DNA of 42,848 nt, from contig JBGAQU010000011.1 of the NCBI GenBank assembly GCA_044220535.1, forward strand, positions 1-42,848, given 5' to 3'. The translations under genes and the position numbers were made by a program. The DNA comes from JBDHTS01 sp044220535 (lineage in GTDB: Bacteria; Pseudomonadota; Alphaproteobacteria; Micavibrionales; Micavibrionaceae). Below the pieces are notes generated by a model that saw only the letters and a program-made list of their open reading frames with translations, was not told where the DNA came from and did not search any database. Numbering within the stretch: position 1 is the first letter of the stretch; each line of letters begins with the position of its first letter. Positions 25,920-34,274 of this stretch are shown piece by piece.

Positions 25920-25950
25920 CGTCATCCTCCGGCTTGACCGGAGGATGACG
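25920..25950. repeat. Short palindromic element with 13-bp arms
   Basis: CGTCATCCTCCGG (25920-25932) pairs with CCGGAGGATGACG (25938-25950) around CTTGA. It may serve as a terminator-like structure for the GNAT gene. The only ambiguous base of the window, N at 25951, follows it directly. Confidence 0.8.
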
Positions 25951-26022
25951 NAAATGCTAAAAGTGTCTTCCGTATTTAATTCAAGTCCTTGACCTACAGC
26001 ATCTAACGAAACCATTGTTATG

Positions 26023-26766
26023 GGGGCTGTCCTAGATAACTAGCCGCAGGATATAAAATATGGGGCTGCTAGATGAAGAAGCTATGCATACTATCCGTAT
26101 GAGGAAGAGCCGCCTGAGCAAGGCAAAGCAAAATCGACTGATAGAACATTTTGTGGCGGGAGCAACGGCACGAACGGCTGCGGATCTTGTCGGCGTGAAC
26201 AAAACGACCGCCGCGTATTATTTTCACCGTCTGCGCGAGATCATCTATCAAGCAACGGAAGACGCAACGCCGTTTGCCGGAGAGATCGAAGTTGACGAGA
26301 GTTACTTCGGCGGCAGACGCAAAGGAATGCGTGGCAGAGGGGCTGCCGGGAAAGTGCCTGTATTCGGGCTTTTGAAGCGTGGCGGCAAGGTTTACGCGAA
26401 GGTCATCCCGGATGCAAAGAGCAAGACGCTGATGGGGATCATGGAAAATAAAATCGTCCCCGACAGCATCGTGTATTCAGATTCATTCGGCTCCTACAAT
26501 GTGCTGGACATCTCGGAGTTCAAACATTACCGGATCAATCACTCGGAATTGTTTGCGGATGGGCGCAACCATATCAACGGTATTGAGAATTTCTGGAACC
26601 AGGCCAAGCGTCACATGCGCAAATTTAACGGTGTCCCGAAAGCTCATTTCCCGCTATTTTTGAAGGAGTGCGAATGGCGCTTTAACAACCCAAGCCCTAA
26701 AGCGCAATTAACACAACTTAAACAATGGGTTGATTATTACATAGGATAGTTATCTAGGACAGCCCC
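26023..26766 (+). mobile_element. Complete IS1595-family (ISXO2-like) insertion sequence
   Basis: The element is 744 bp long with perfect 18-bp terminal inverted repeats, GGGGCTGTCCTAGATAAC at 26023-26040 and its complement at 26749-26766. It carries one transposase gene whose stop codon touches the right repeat. I see no 8-bp target duplication (left flank TTGTTATG, right flank AAAAATAT), so the insertion may be old or its flanks rearranged. It lies 46 bp beyond the end of the znuB homologue. Confidence 0.93.
26060..26749 (+). CDS. IS1595-family transposase (ISXO2-like DDE domain)
   Basis: The 229-residue product has an N-terminal helix-turn-helix (RLIEHFVAGATARTAADLVG) and a DDE-type domain whose acidic residues lie in EVDESYFGGRRKG, VYSDSFGSYN and the final HINGIENFWNQAKRHMRKF. 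The last motif is characteristic of ISXO2-like transposases of the IS1595 family. The reading frame is intact and bounded by perfect terminal repeats, so the element may still be mobile. An in-frame ATG at codon 10 is a possible alternative start. Confidence 0.93.
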   Translation: MGLLDEEAMHTIRMRKSRLSKAKQNRLIEHFVAGATARTAADLVGVNKTTAAYYFHRLREIIYQATEDATPFAGEIEVDESYFGGRRKGMRGRGAAGKVPVFGLLKRGGKVYAKVIPDAKSKTLMGIMENKIVPDSIVYSDSFGSYNVLDISEFKHYRINHSELFADGRNHINGIENFWNQAKRHMRKFNGVPKAHFPLFLKECEWRFNNPSPKAQLTQLKQWVDYYIG

Positions 26767-26812
26767 AAAAATATCCACCTTTTTAAGGACAACGTCAGGC
26801 AAGGTTTTCCTA

Positions 26813-27550
26813 TCAAAACCCCGCCGCCGATGCCGCCGCTGCATAGGCGCACACAATCATGGGGCCTGAAGGCAAATCCGTTATAATGGATATGACCAGC
26901 CCTCCTGCGACTGCAACAAAAGAAACGCCATAGGCAACCATCAGGCCATGTTTACTCGAACCCACCGCCATGGCGGGCAGGATCAGCGATGCAAACACCA
27001 GATAGACCCCCACCATTTGCACCGAAATCGTGATGCAGGCCGCGAACAGGAAATAAAAATACCGCCTGAATACTTCCGGCAAAAACAGAACCAAACCCAG
27101 CACAGGCACATAAACCGATGCAGCCCATAGAACATGCGGCCACTGCACCCATAAAATCTGCCCGGCCATCAGGTTGCTGACTTCCTCCCCGCCATGCGGG
27201 TCGCCCGCGAAGACGAGGATCGCAAGCGACGCGGCCATGACGAAAGAACAGCCAATCAGTGCCTCCTGCACCGTCTGCCCTTTTTTCTCCAGCCGGGAAA
27301 AGATCGTCGCGGCGGCAAACGCGCACAGGAAAGCCACACCCTGTCCTGCAAATCCCTGCCAGCCCAGCAAAACCGACGCGGCGACGATGCCGAGGCCCGC
27401 AATTTGCGCCACTGCCAGATCCATGAATATGATCCCGCGTTTAAAAACCTCCCGCCCCAGCGGAACATGGGTCGAGGCGACCAGCAATCCCGTGGCGAAT
27501 GCCGGGGCGATCAGCCCCGGCATGCCGTTCATCGTCAATGAAAAACTCAC
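26813..27550 (-). CDS. znuB: Metal (zinc/manganese) ABC transporter permease, ZnuB-like
   Basis: From the GTG at 27550, which overlaps the znuA stop (GTGA), the product has 245 residues and seven to eight TM helices. Family features are the early GLLVASTHVPLGREVFKRG with FMDLAVAQIAGLG, and the late VGVYLVFASLILPAMAV. It is the inner-membrane channel for metal delivered by the ZnuA-like protein. The frame is open further upstream, but that part lies inside znuA and looks artificial. No gene for the ATPase (ZnuC) is in the window; downstream lies the IS element. Confidence 0.9.
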   Translation of the reverse strand: MSFSLTMNGMPGLIAPAFATGLLVASTHVPLGREVFKRGIIFMDLAVAQIAGLGIVAASVLLGWQGFAGQGVAFLCAFAAATIFSRLEKKGQTVQEALIGCSFVMAASLAILVFAGDPHGGEEVSNLMAGQILWVQWPHVLWAASVYVPVLGLVLFLPEVFRRYFYFLFAACITISVQMVGVYLVFASLILPAMAVGSSKHGLMVAYGVSFVAVAGGLVISIITDLPSGPMIVCAYAAAASAAGF

Positions 27551-28452
27551 GACGACGCCCCTTTCAGCAGGGACACTGTCCTGCCGAACATGGCATCCAG
27601 CGTATCCGCGCCGTCCGTTCCGCCCACCGTAAAGGGCAGCCGCACGATCTTCGCGCCCGTTTGCGATGCCAGCCATTGCGCCGCCTCGTCATTGTCAAAC
27701 GGGGCGAGGACGATGGTTTTGACTTTGGCGTTTTGCGCGGCGGACAAAACCGTCTGTAAATGCGATGGCGTTGGCGGCACGCCCGGCTTTACTTCCAGCG
27801 TCGCCACCTCTTTCAATCCCAGCCACCGGTTCAGGTAGTTGAAATTGTCGTGATAGACGACAATCGGCGCGCCCCGCAGGCTTGCGGCATCCTGAGCCCA
27901 GCGTGCCGTGCTCTGTTGCCAGCGCACTGAGAAATCACCGGCGGATTTCGCATAGGTTGCCGCGTTGGCGGGATCGACCTGCGCCAGCCGTTCCGCCAAT
28001 GCTTTGGCGACCGCCAGGATATTGCGCGGATCGGTCTGGATATGCGGGTTGCCTTCCGGATGCACATCGCCCATGGCGCGGTCGACACGCTGCGGCTTGT
28101 CCATCAGCGCCACAGTATCCGACGCCATGAAATTGCCGGGCTGCCCGGGCTGGACCGCGCCGCCCGCCGCCTGCTGCATCAATACGGGCAGCCAGCCGGA
28201 CTCAAGACCAGCGCCGGTGCACGCCACCATATCGGCATTGCGCATCGCCGCCAGCAGGCTGGGTTTGGCGCGGACATGGTGCGGATCCTCCGTGCCCGTC
28301 GTCGCGGCGGTGACGTTCACCTTGTCACCGCCGATCTCCTTTGCCAGTGCGGCCCATTCAGGTTCACAGGCAAATATATTGACGGCGGCATTTGCTGACC
28401 CGCTGTAGATCACGGAAGTCAGAACGATCAGTAAAAAGTAAATACGTTTCAT
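27547..28452 (-). CDS. znuA: Periplasmic metal-binding protein of a zinc ABC transporter, ZnuA-like
   Basis: The 301-residue product has a signal peptide ending in GSANA and belongs to the cluster A-I metal-binding proteins. Likely ligands are histidines in TEDPHHVRAKPS, GDVHPEGNPHI and VYHDNFNYL and a late aspartate in VGGTDGADTLD. The His-rich flexible loop of E. coli ZnuA is absent. The sequence ACTGAGLESGWLP is typical of a subgroup found in diverse proteobacteria. I place the start at the ATG at 28452, seven bases after GGAG; an ATG at 28464 overlaps the porin stop. Zinc is the likely cargo, but manganese cannot be excluded. Confidence 0.9.
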   Translation of the reverse strand: MKRIYFLLIVLTSVIYSGSANAAVNIFACEPEWAALAKEIGGDKVNVTAATTGTEDPHHVRAKPSLLAAMRNADMVACTGAGLESGWLPVLMQQAAGGAVQPGQPGNFMASDTVALMDKPQRVDRAMGDVHPEGNPHIQTDPRNILAVAKALAERLAQVDPANAATYAKSAGDFSVRWQQSTARWAQDAASLRGAPIVVYHDNFNYLNRWLGLKEVATLEVKPGVPPTPSHLQTVLSAAQNAKVKTIVLAPFDNDEAAQWLASQTGAKIVRLPFTVGGTDGADTLDAMFGRTVSLLKGASS

Positions 28453-28463
28453 GTTTATCTCCA

Positions 28464-29768
28464 TTAGAAGCTGTGAGCGGGATGAGCGCCGATGCTCATG
28501 ATGTATTGAAGGATCACCTGGTTGTCTTTCTCGCCGGATGACGGTTCCTCATGGCCGAATTGCAGCCGGACGCGGCTGAATTCGCTATTGGTCCAGTCGG
28601 CCATGATGGCCGCGTTCCACGGATCATGCCCTTCGTCATCCAATGCGCTTCCGGCGAGGCCTGCCGGAACATCCGGGGCGTTCAACTGACTGTATCGCCC
28701 GCCGATCCGCCATTGCGGCGCGAATTTATAGACGCCCTGCCCGTACCAGCCGCTTTGATGGCCGTCGAACGCGATCGCGCCGGTTCCGGCATCGGTATCG
28801 TCATACGTACCATCTTCCTTGCGCAGGAAATATTCGCCCTGCAGCGTCACTTCCTGTTCTTTCGCATTACCGGTCGGATCCCAGACATAGCGCAGCGAAG
28901 CGCCGTACAGGTCGCTGTCGCCACGGAACAGAACCGCATCATCATTGCCGGACCGTTCGTCCGGACTCGCCTGCAGCGTGGACAGGCTGGCGAGCCAGTT
29001 CTGGTTGTTACCGATGTCACCGCCGATTTTGGCATATGCCGTCCAGGCCCCAGGATCGCTGCCATGCGACCCGCCACCCGGAAAATCATTGCCGCGAACG
29101 ACTCCGCCGCCGATTTCCGAATAGAAATCCGTCGGCAGGATCCATGATGCCAGAACGCCGTCATCCTTATACGAATTATTAAGGAATGCGCGGTTCGGCA
29201 GAGGCCGGTCGGCGAAATCATCCGTATGCGCATGATGTTCGTTCAGGTAACCGATCGGCATCAGCGACCGCCCAGCCTGAATACCGAGGCCGTAAGGCAG
29301 GCCCAGCGTACGGATCCAGGCCTCTTCCAGTTCGATCTCCGTTTCCCCGTCCTCCTCGCTTAAGGATGCGGTCAGGTTGGCAGTGAACTTGTCGTCGACA
29401 TTGGATTTCAGGTTGATTTCTGCTTCGTCGAGTCCCAGGCCTTCGCCGGTGCGCCCGCCTTCCTCGCCGGTCGCGAAACCGGCCAGATCAGGATGATTGC
29501 CCGAAAACGCCGCATAATGCCCGTTCAGTACAGCGCCGATGGCGGGATTGAAAGCGTTGTCGTTCGATTGCGTACCGGATGGCACAGCCGAGACAATAGG
29601 TGCGGAAGCTTGCGCCTGTTCCAGCTGGTTCAACCGGCCCTGCATCTGCGCCATTTGCGCTTTCAGGGTTGCGATTTCGGATTGCGAATCCGGCGCGGCC
29701 AACGCCGGTGCAGATACGCCGAGTAACAAGGCAGCAGTCATTGCCGCCCTCAATAGAGTGCGAGACAT
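28464..29768 (-). CDS. Outer-membrane porin-like protein of the zinc-uptake operon
   Basis: The 434-residue product has a signal peptide (LLGVSAPALA), a short coiled coil (SEIATLKAQMAQMQGRLNQL, residues 29-48) that could trimerise it, and a barrel of alternating strands ending in phenylalanine (GAHPAHSF). The EHHAHTDDF segment and an acidic loop (SLSEEDGETEIELEE) could bind metal. It overlaps the znuA region (the stop lies 11 bases before the znuA ATG), so it is translated with it. The likely role is to let zinc or a zinc chelate cross the outer membrane; this is inference from the operon. Confidence 0.8.
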   Translation of the reverse strand: MSRTLLRAAMTAALLLGVSAPALAAPDSQSEIATLKAQMAQMQGRLNQLEQAQASAPIVSAVPSGTQSNDNAFNPAIGAVLNGHYAAFSGNHPDLAGFATGEEGGRTGEGLGLDEAEINLKSNVDDKFTANLTASLSEEDGETEIELEEAWIRTLGLPYGLGIQAGRSLMPIGYLNEHHAHTDDFADRPLPNRAFLNNSYKDDGVLASWILPTDFYSEIGGGVVRGNDFPGGGSHGSDPGAWTAYAKIGGDIGNNQNWLASLSTLQASPDERSGNDDAVLFRGDSDLYGASLRYVWDPTGNAKEQEVTLQGEYFLRKEDGTYDDTDAGTGAIAFDGHQSGWYGQGVYKFAPQWRIGGRYSQLNAPDVPAGLAGSALDDEGHDPWNAAIMADWTNSEFSRVRLQFGHEEPSSGEKDNQVILQYIMSIGAHPAHSF

Positions 29769-29817
29769 GATAGGAGTCCTTTCTTTCCTTATCAGTATTG
29801 AAAAAAGTCAGTGATGA

Positions 29818-30177
29818 TCAGGAAAGAAAAACGGGCGGCGCGCGGGCGCGGTTGGTGGAACATTGGGAATGGACATGAAAGACGGGAAGGTCCGGTGCAA
29901 TCAGGGCCGCAGAAAGAGACGTGATATGCAGAAAAATGCCGGAAGCAAAGATCGTATGGGAAAAACTTTTGGAGTACAGGCAGATCTGGCAGATTTTATC
30001 CGCTTTTTGCTTGTCCGCTTCGTTACGGTCTATTGTGTTGACGCCGCTGTCGGCATGGACCAGCGAAACAATCGTTTCGTCTTCCAGAAAATGCACAGTG
30101 GCGTGCTGCGCCAGCGCCAGTTGCGCCGCCAGCATCACCAATATCAGGAATTGCCCGATATGCTTTCTGAAAGTCAT
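29818..30177 (-). CDS. Small secreted Cys/His protein of the zinc operon (DUF2946-like)
   Basis: From the ATG at 30177 the product has about 119 residues: a signal peptide (FLILVMLAAQLALAQ), HATVHFLEDE, then CQICLYSKSFSHTIF and a second hydrophobic stretch followed by FHVHSQC. The C-x-x-C pair with nearby histidines suggests metal binding. Comparable short proteins with this layout occur beside zinc or copper transport genes. It is first in the leftward operon, 49 bases before the porin start. The open frame to 30237 runs into the inverted repeat and is not needed. A periplasmic metal chaperone or sensor role is a guess from context. Confidence 0.65.
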   Translation of the reverse strand: MTFRKHIGQFLILVMLAAQLALAQHATVHFLEDETIVSLVHADSGVNTIDRNEADKQKADKICQICLYSKSFSHTIFASGIFLHITSLSAALIAPDLPVFHVHSQCSTNRARAPPVFLS

Positions 30178-30231
30178 CAGGATAATGAACACAGGATCGG
30201 ATGTAAAATCAAGTCTCAAATACCTGAAAAC

Positions 30232-30313
30232 TGTCATCCTGAGCGCAGCGAAGGATCTTCACAATAGGGCCTGGCCGCACCGGTGCAGATCCTTCGCTGC
30301 GCTCAGGATGACA
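30232..30313. repeat. Inverted repeat with 26-bp perfect arms (family B)
   Basis: Arms at 30232-30257 and 30288-30313 are exact complements (core ATCCTGAGCGCAGCGAAGG) separated by 30 bp. Each arm is itself partly palindromic. It lies between the queuosine salvage gene and the small Cys/His gene. The core is of a type common in proteobacterial intergenic DNA. Confidence 0.9.
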
Positions 30314-30324
30314 AACAACTTCAA

Positions 30325-31305
30325 TCAATAAAAAATCGTCTTGGTCCGATGCGCCTTGCCTGTTTTATACCGCGCCTCTTCCGCGGCGCGGTGCCAGAGG
30401 ATGCGGTCGATGGCAATTTCGGTGAGGCCGGACAAGGTGGCCAGACGCCCCGCCACATATCCGGCGCAGGCGCGGATTTCAACCTCTTCCTGCGACCCGG
30501 ATTCAATCGGCATACCCCGGTCGATCCGATCCGCGAGATCGCTTTCATACTCAATGAGTCCATCCGTGCGCAGCACATGCGGCACATCGTTATCGGCCAG
30601 GATGGTCAGGCGTTCGATATCATGGAACGCTTCCAGCCCCAGCTTGGCAAAGGCGTCGTTCAAATCCCCCGCCGTGCTTTGCGCGCGTTTCAGGATGGGA
30701 ATGCGCAGCCCGCGATAGAGCGGCATGTCCGCGAACGCTTCCAGCCGCGCCATGGCCTCAATAAAATCGTCGACCCTGCCACCCGCATGGTTCACCATGC
30801 CTAAAAATGACCCGCCATGGTTCAGGCGGATATGGTTACCCAGCTCATTAAAATTGCGGCTGCATAAATCCGCGAAGGCGCGGGAAATCGGCGCATCGTA
30901 AGGCAGATCCAGCAGAGCGGCACAGTCTTCGCCTTTCATGACAGCCAGCCTGTCCGCACTAAACGGCCCTTCGGATTCAAACCGGCGTTTCAGACGCGTG
31001 GACAGCGAGAAATAAATTGAATCCTCGAACACCCTCCATCCTTCCGCCGCCATATCGTCCTTATAACCCGATCCGAAATTAATGGCATCAAGCGTCAGGA
31101 CAAAAGCAGCGGTCTGTTCGGCATTGCCCTGATAATGATGGCTGGCGTCGAAGGTCTTATCGGCCGGCAGGGGTTTCAGCCCGGCAGCATATTCGGCAAG
31201 CTTGTCCGTATGGATACGCACGAAGCGTGCCTGCATCGCAACCAGGGCAAAGCCTTCACGCACATCGTCGAGGATCCGGGTATCTTTTGTCTTGAGAAGA
31301 GCCAC
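30325..31305 (-). CDS. Queuosine salvage protein (queuosine 5'-phosphate N-glycosylase, DUF2419/QNG1 family)
   Basis: The 326-residue product shows the family layout: an early HHYQ segment, TLDAINFGSGY (family form D-A-x-N-F), ILKRAQSTAGDLNDAF, and the C-terminal series LTILADNDVPHVLR, DGLIEYES, a glycine-serine turn, EVEIRACAGYVA and IDRILWHRA. Homologues release queuine from queuosine nucleotides so it can be reused for tRNA. They are best known from eukaryotes and occur patchily in bacteria. It starts six bases after the lpxC stop, so it is co-transcribed with lpxC. The assignment is by motif recognition; an alignment would settle it. Confidence 0.8.
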   Translation of the reverse strand: MALLKTKDTRILDDVREGFALVAMQARFVRIHTDKLAEYAAGLKPLPADKTFDASHHYQGNAEQTAAFVLTLDAINFGSGYKDDMAAEGWRVFEDSIYFSLSTRLKRRFESEGPFSADRLAVMKGEDCAALLDLPYDAPISRAFADLCSRNFNELGNHIRLNHGGSFLGMVNHAGGRVDDFIEAMARLEAFADMPLYRGLRIPILKRAQSTAGDLNDAFAKLGLEAFHDIERLTILADNDVPHVLRTDGLIEYESDLADRIDRGMPIESGSQEEVEIRACAGYVAGRLATLSGLTEIAIDRILWHRAAEEARYKTGKAHRTKTIFY

Positions 31306-31310
31306 AATCG

Positions 31311-32231
31311 TCAGGCCGCAACAGTGTCCAGCACGCCGGCGGCGGCAACCGGAGCCATGACAGGCGCGGTGTCTTCAAACACATCGACATAGGCCCAGGC
31401 GCCCGGGGTCGCGAACAGTTCGTGCAGGATCGCGTTGTTCAGCGCGTGACCGGCCTTGAAGCCTTCATACGTGCCGAGGATCAGGCCGCCGGCCAGATAC
31501 AGGTCACCCACCGCGTCCAGCAGCTTGTGACGGATGAATTCGTCGGCGAAGCGCAAACCGTCTTCGTTCAGGACTTTTGTGTTGTCCAGCACGATAGCGT
31601 TATCCAGCGAACCGCCGCGGGCAAGACCAGCCTTGCGCATCGCTTCCACTTCATGCGCGAAGCCGAAGGTGCGGGCAGCGGCCAGGTCATGGCGGAAATT
31701 GCCATTATACAGCTTTGTTTCAAAAAACTGGCTGCCGATGGCCGGGTGATTGAATTCGATCTGGCCGACAAAGGCGCTGGAGTCGCTTGGGCTCAAACGG
31801 ACGCGTTTGCCGTCTTGGGTCACGGACACTTCCTTCAACACGCGGATCGCACGGCGCGGCGCGGATTGCGCGGTCACTCCAACAGCATCGAAACGTTCAA
31901 CGAACGGCGCGGAGCTGCCGTCCATCACGGGCACTTCCGGCCCGTCGATTTCGATCATCGCATTGTCGATACCACAGCCGCGCAGGGCTGCCATTAAATG
32001 CTCGATGGTGCCGACGCTCGCACCCGCTTCATTGGCGATCACGGTGCACAGGCGCGTATCGACCACATTGTCCCATTGCGCGGGGATGACATTATCCCGG
32101 TCCGTGATATCAGAACGCACGAAGACGATGCCATGGCCTGTAGCCGCCGGATGAATGGTCAGCGTGACCACAGCCCCGGAATGAAGGCCGATGCCCTGGA
32201 TGGTCAAAGTCTGGCGAAGGGTCTGTTGCAT
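31311..32231 (-). CDS. lpxC: UDP-3-O-acyl-N-acetylglucosamine deacetylase LpxC
   Basis: From the ATG at 32231 the product has 306 residues, the usual length. Its N-terminus QTLTIQGIGLHSG is the conserved start. Zinc ligands are His78 in GTIEHLMAAL and the histidine and aspartate of RHKLLDAVGD; the catalytic histidine is in GHALNNAILHEL. LpxC carries out the committed step of lipid A synthesis. The frame extends to a GTG at 32270, but the added 13 residues precede the normal start. It is read in the same direction as ftsZ, with a terminator and a repeat element between them. Confidence 0.97.
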   Translation of the reverse strand: MQQTLRQTLTIQGIGLHSGAVVTLTIHPAATGHGIVFVRSDITDRDNVIPAQWDNVVDTRLCTVIANEAGASVGTIEHLMAALRGCGIDNAMIEIDGPEVPVMDGSSAPFVERFDAVGVTAQSAPRRAIRVLKEVSVTQDGKRVRLSPSDSSAFVGQIEFNHPAIGSQFFETKLYNGNFRHDLAAARTFGFAHEVEAMRKAGLARGGSLDNAIVLDNTKVLNEDGLRFADEFIRHKLLDAVGDLYLAGGLILGTYEGFKAGHALNNAILHELFATPGAWAYVDVFEDTAPVMAPVAAAGVLDTVAA

Positions 32232-32355
32232 ATATTTAACCGTACCGGTGTATGCGAAATTTTCTATCACATATATATGTCATAGGGTGCGCCGCCACAA
32301 ATCACGCATTATTGCGCTGTGTTACATTTTTAAGTTATTGATATATTTATAATAA

Positions 32356-32500
32356 TTGTCATTCCGGCGAAGGCCGGGATCCATGCGATCTTTAAATATC
32401 GCAAAAGGTGATAACGGTCGTAGAGAGCGCTCTATGCCCATTATTTCCTTTTGTTTTGACCCAGCATTGTATGGATCCCGGCCTTCGCCGGGATGACAAT
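32356..32500. repeat. Inverted-repeat element (family A copy 2) between ftsZ and lpxC
   Basis: The left arm at 32356-32384 and right arm at 32470-32500 are near-perfect complements, each holding a GCCGGGATCCAT core, and enclose about 85 bp. Together with the terminator at 32504-32532 it fills most of the 318-bp gap between ftsZ and lpxC. Besides these two structures I see nothing coding there; the lpxC promoter must lie in 32232-32355. Confidence 0.88.
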
Positions 32501-32503
32501 AAA

Positions 32504-32532
32504 AAATAGGGCCTGAATAACAGGCCCTATTT
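32504..32532. terminator. ftsZ terminator
   Basis: AAATAGGGCCTG (32504-32515) pairs with CAGGCCCTATTT (32521-32532) around AATAA. A and T runs on the two sides allow it to work in either direction. It lies 17 bases past the ftsZ stop. Confidence 0.88.
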
Positions 32533-32549
32533 AAAAAACGTAGCGCCTA

Positions 32550-34274
32550 TCAATTCGCCTGGCGTCTCAAAAAGGCCGGGATATCCAGCTCGTCATCGCT
32601 CGCCTGCTCGACCTTGATCGAGGGGACTTCGATGGCGAGGCTGCCTTGCGTTTCGTAACGCGGCTGGGCGCGCAGACCGGAGTGGAAGCTGCCAGCCGTG
32701 CCGGATGCGGGCGCAGAGGGCTGAGGCGCGATGGCTGTTTCTTCCACGGTTTCCGTCACGACCGTTTCATGATGCTGACCTAAAGCGCCGGTAATGCGGT
32801 CGAACAGCGAGGTCGTGCGGCGTTTCTGCACGCCCGATCCCGGAACCGGCGGACGAAGCGCGAAGCCCGTGCCGGTGACCGCTTGCTCGACAGGCTCTGC
32901 AGGGCGAACGAATTGCGGGCTGTTGTAGCTCACTTCCGGACGCGGGCGCTCGACCTCCATCGCCTGGGGCGGGATGAAGGCATCGTTATAGATCGTACCG
33001 CGCAGTGCGCCGGTCGGCACGCTCGCGGCCTCAGGCTTTTTTCCAACGGGTTCCATCGCGCTGGCGAAATTGCGCTGGTCGAACATGTCGGTTTCCGGCT
33101 CCACCATGCGCTGAAGCGGCGCAGGGGCGGAGACGGAGATTTGTGCAGCGGACCGCACAGCCTGTTGTGAATAGGCAGCGGAAGCGTGAGCGGCCTGCAA
33201 AGGCACGTTCGCCGATTCCGTGTTTGGCTGCGCGCGTTCGAAGCGGCGTTCGGAGACGGCGTTGGTCGTCCATGCCCGCCCGCCTGGCTTGCGAGCCTTT
33301 TCCTCAACCGCGTCGATACCCGTGGCGACCACGGATACGCGCATGACGCCATCCAGCGATTCGTCGAGGGACGAACCGAAGATAATGTTGGCGTTCGGAT
33401 CCACTTCCTCGCGGATGCGGTTACAGGCCTGATCGACTTCGAACAGGGTCATGTCGGTGCCGCCGGTGACGTTGATGATGACGCCGCGCGCGCCCTTCAT
33501 CGAGACATCGTCCAGAAGCGGGTTGTTGATCGCGGCCTCTGCCGCGCGTTCGGCGCGGTCGTCGCCGGTCGCCTCGCCCGTGCCCATCATGGCCTTGCCC
33601 ATTTCGAGCATGACCGAGCGAATATCGGCGAAGTCCAGGTTGACGTCGCCCGGGCGGATCATCAGGTCCGTCACGCCACGCACGGCGGATTGCAGGACGC
33701 CGTCCGCCATGCGGAACGCTTCGGAGAAGGTGGTCTTCTCATTGGCGATACGGAACAGGTTCTGGTTCGGGATGACGATCAGCGTGTCGACGAAATCCTG
33801 CATCTGGTCGATGCCCGACTCCGCCATTTTCATGCGGTAACTGCCTTCGAAGTGGAACGGCTTCGTCACCACGCCGACGGTCAGGATGCCTTTTTCGCGA
33901 GCCGCTTTCGCAATGACAGGGGCAGCGCCCGTACCGGTGCCGCCACCCATGCCGGCCGTGATGAACACCATATTGGTGCCGTCCAGATAGCGCAGAACGC
34001 TATCCAATGTCTCTTCCGCGGCTTCGCGGCCGATTTCCGGTTTCGCGCCGGCGCCGAGGCCGCCCGTAACGGTTTCGCCGAGCTGCACGCGGTTTTCGCA
34101 GAAGGACCGGTCCAGTGCCTGCGCGTCCGTGTTGCACACCAGGAACTCGACACCTTCAAGACCTGCGCCGATCATGTTGTTGACGGCATTACCTCCGGCG
34201 CCACCGACGCCGACAACGACTATTTTGGGAGACAATTTCTGGACCTCTTTGTGATGCATTCTGATGTTGAGCAT
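32550..34274 (-). CDS. ftsZ: Cell division GTPase FtsZ
   Basis: The 574-residue product has the tubulin-type GTPase core in residues 15-335: VVGVGGAGGNAVNNM, the signature GGGTGTGAAPVIA and the T7 loop NLDFADIR. An intrinsically disordered linker of about 210 residues, rich in P, A, Q and E, follows, then the conserved C-terminal peptide LDIPAFLRRQAN that binds FtsA and other partners. The long linker is typical of alphaproteobacteria such as Caulobacter and Rhizobiales. AGGAGG lies eight bases before the ATG. It assembles the Z ring. It is separated from ftsA by one unknown gene and by a dense regulatory region. Confidence 0.98.
   Translation of the reverse strand: MLNIRMHHKEVQKLSPKIVVVGVGGAGGNAVNNMIGAGLEGVEFLVCNTDAQALDRSFCENRVQLGETVTGGLGAGAKPEIGREAAEETLDSVLRYLDGTNMVFITAGMGGGTGTGAAPVIAKAAREKGILTVGVVTKPFHFEGSYRMKMAESGIDQMQDFVDTLIVIPNQNLFRIANEKTTFSEAFRMADGVLQSAVRGVTDLMIRPGDVNLDFADIRSVMLEMGKAMMGTGEATGDDRAERAAEAAINNPLLDDVSMKGARGVIINVTGGTDMTLFEVDQACNRIREEVDPNANIIFGSSLDESLDGVMRVSVVATGIDAVEEKARKPGGRAWTTNAVSERRFERAQPNTESANVPLQAAHASAAYSQQAVRSAAQISVSAPAPLQRMVEPETDMFDQRNFASAMEPVGKKPEAASVPTGALRGTIYNDAFIPPQAMEVERPRPEVSYNSPQFVRPAEPVEQAVTGTGFALRPPVPGSGVQKRRTTSLFDRITGALGQHHETVVTETVEETAIAPQPSAPASGTAGSFHSGLRAQPRYETQGSLAIEVPSIKVEQASDDELDIPAFLRRQAN

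Noticed and set aside
24505..32510. CRISPR array from the repeated GTCATCCCGGCG units
   Set aside because: The units are inverted, only paired and have no regular spacers; no cas gene is present.
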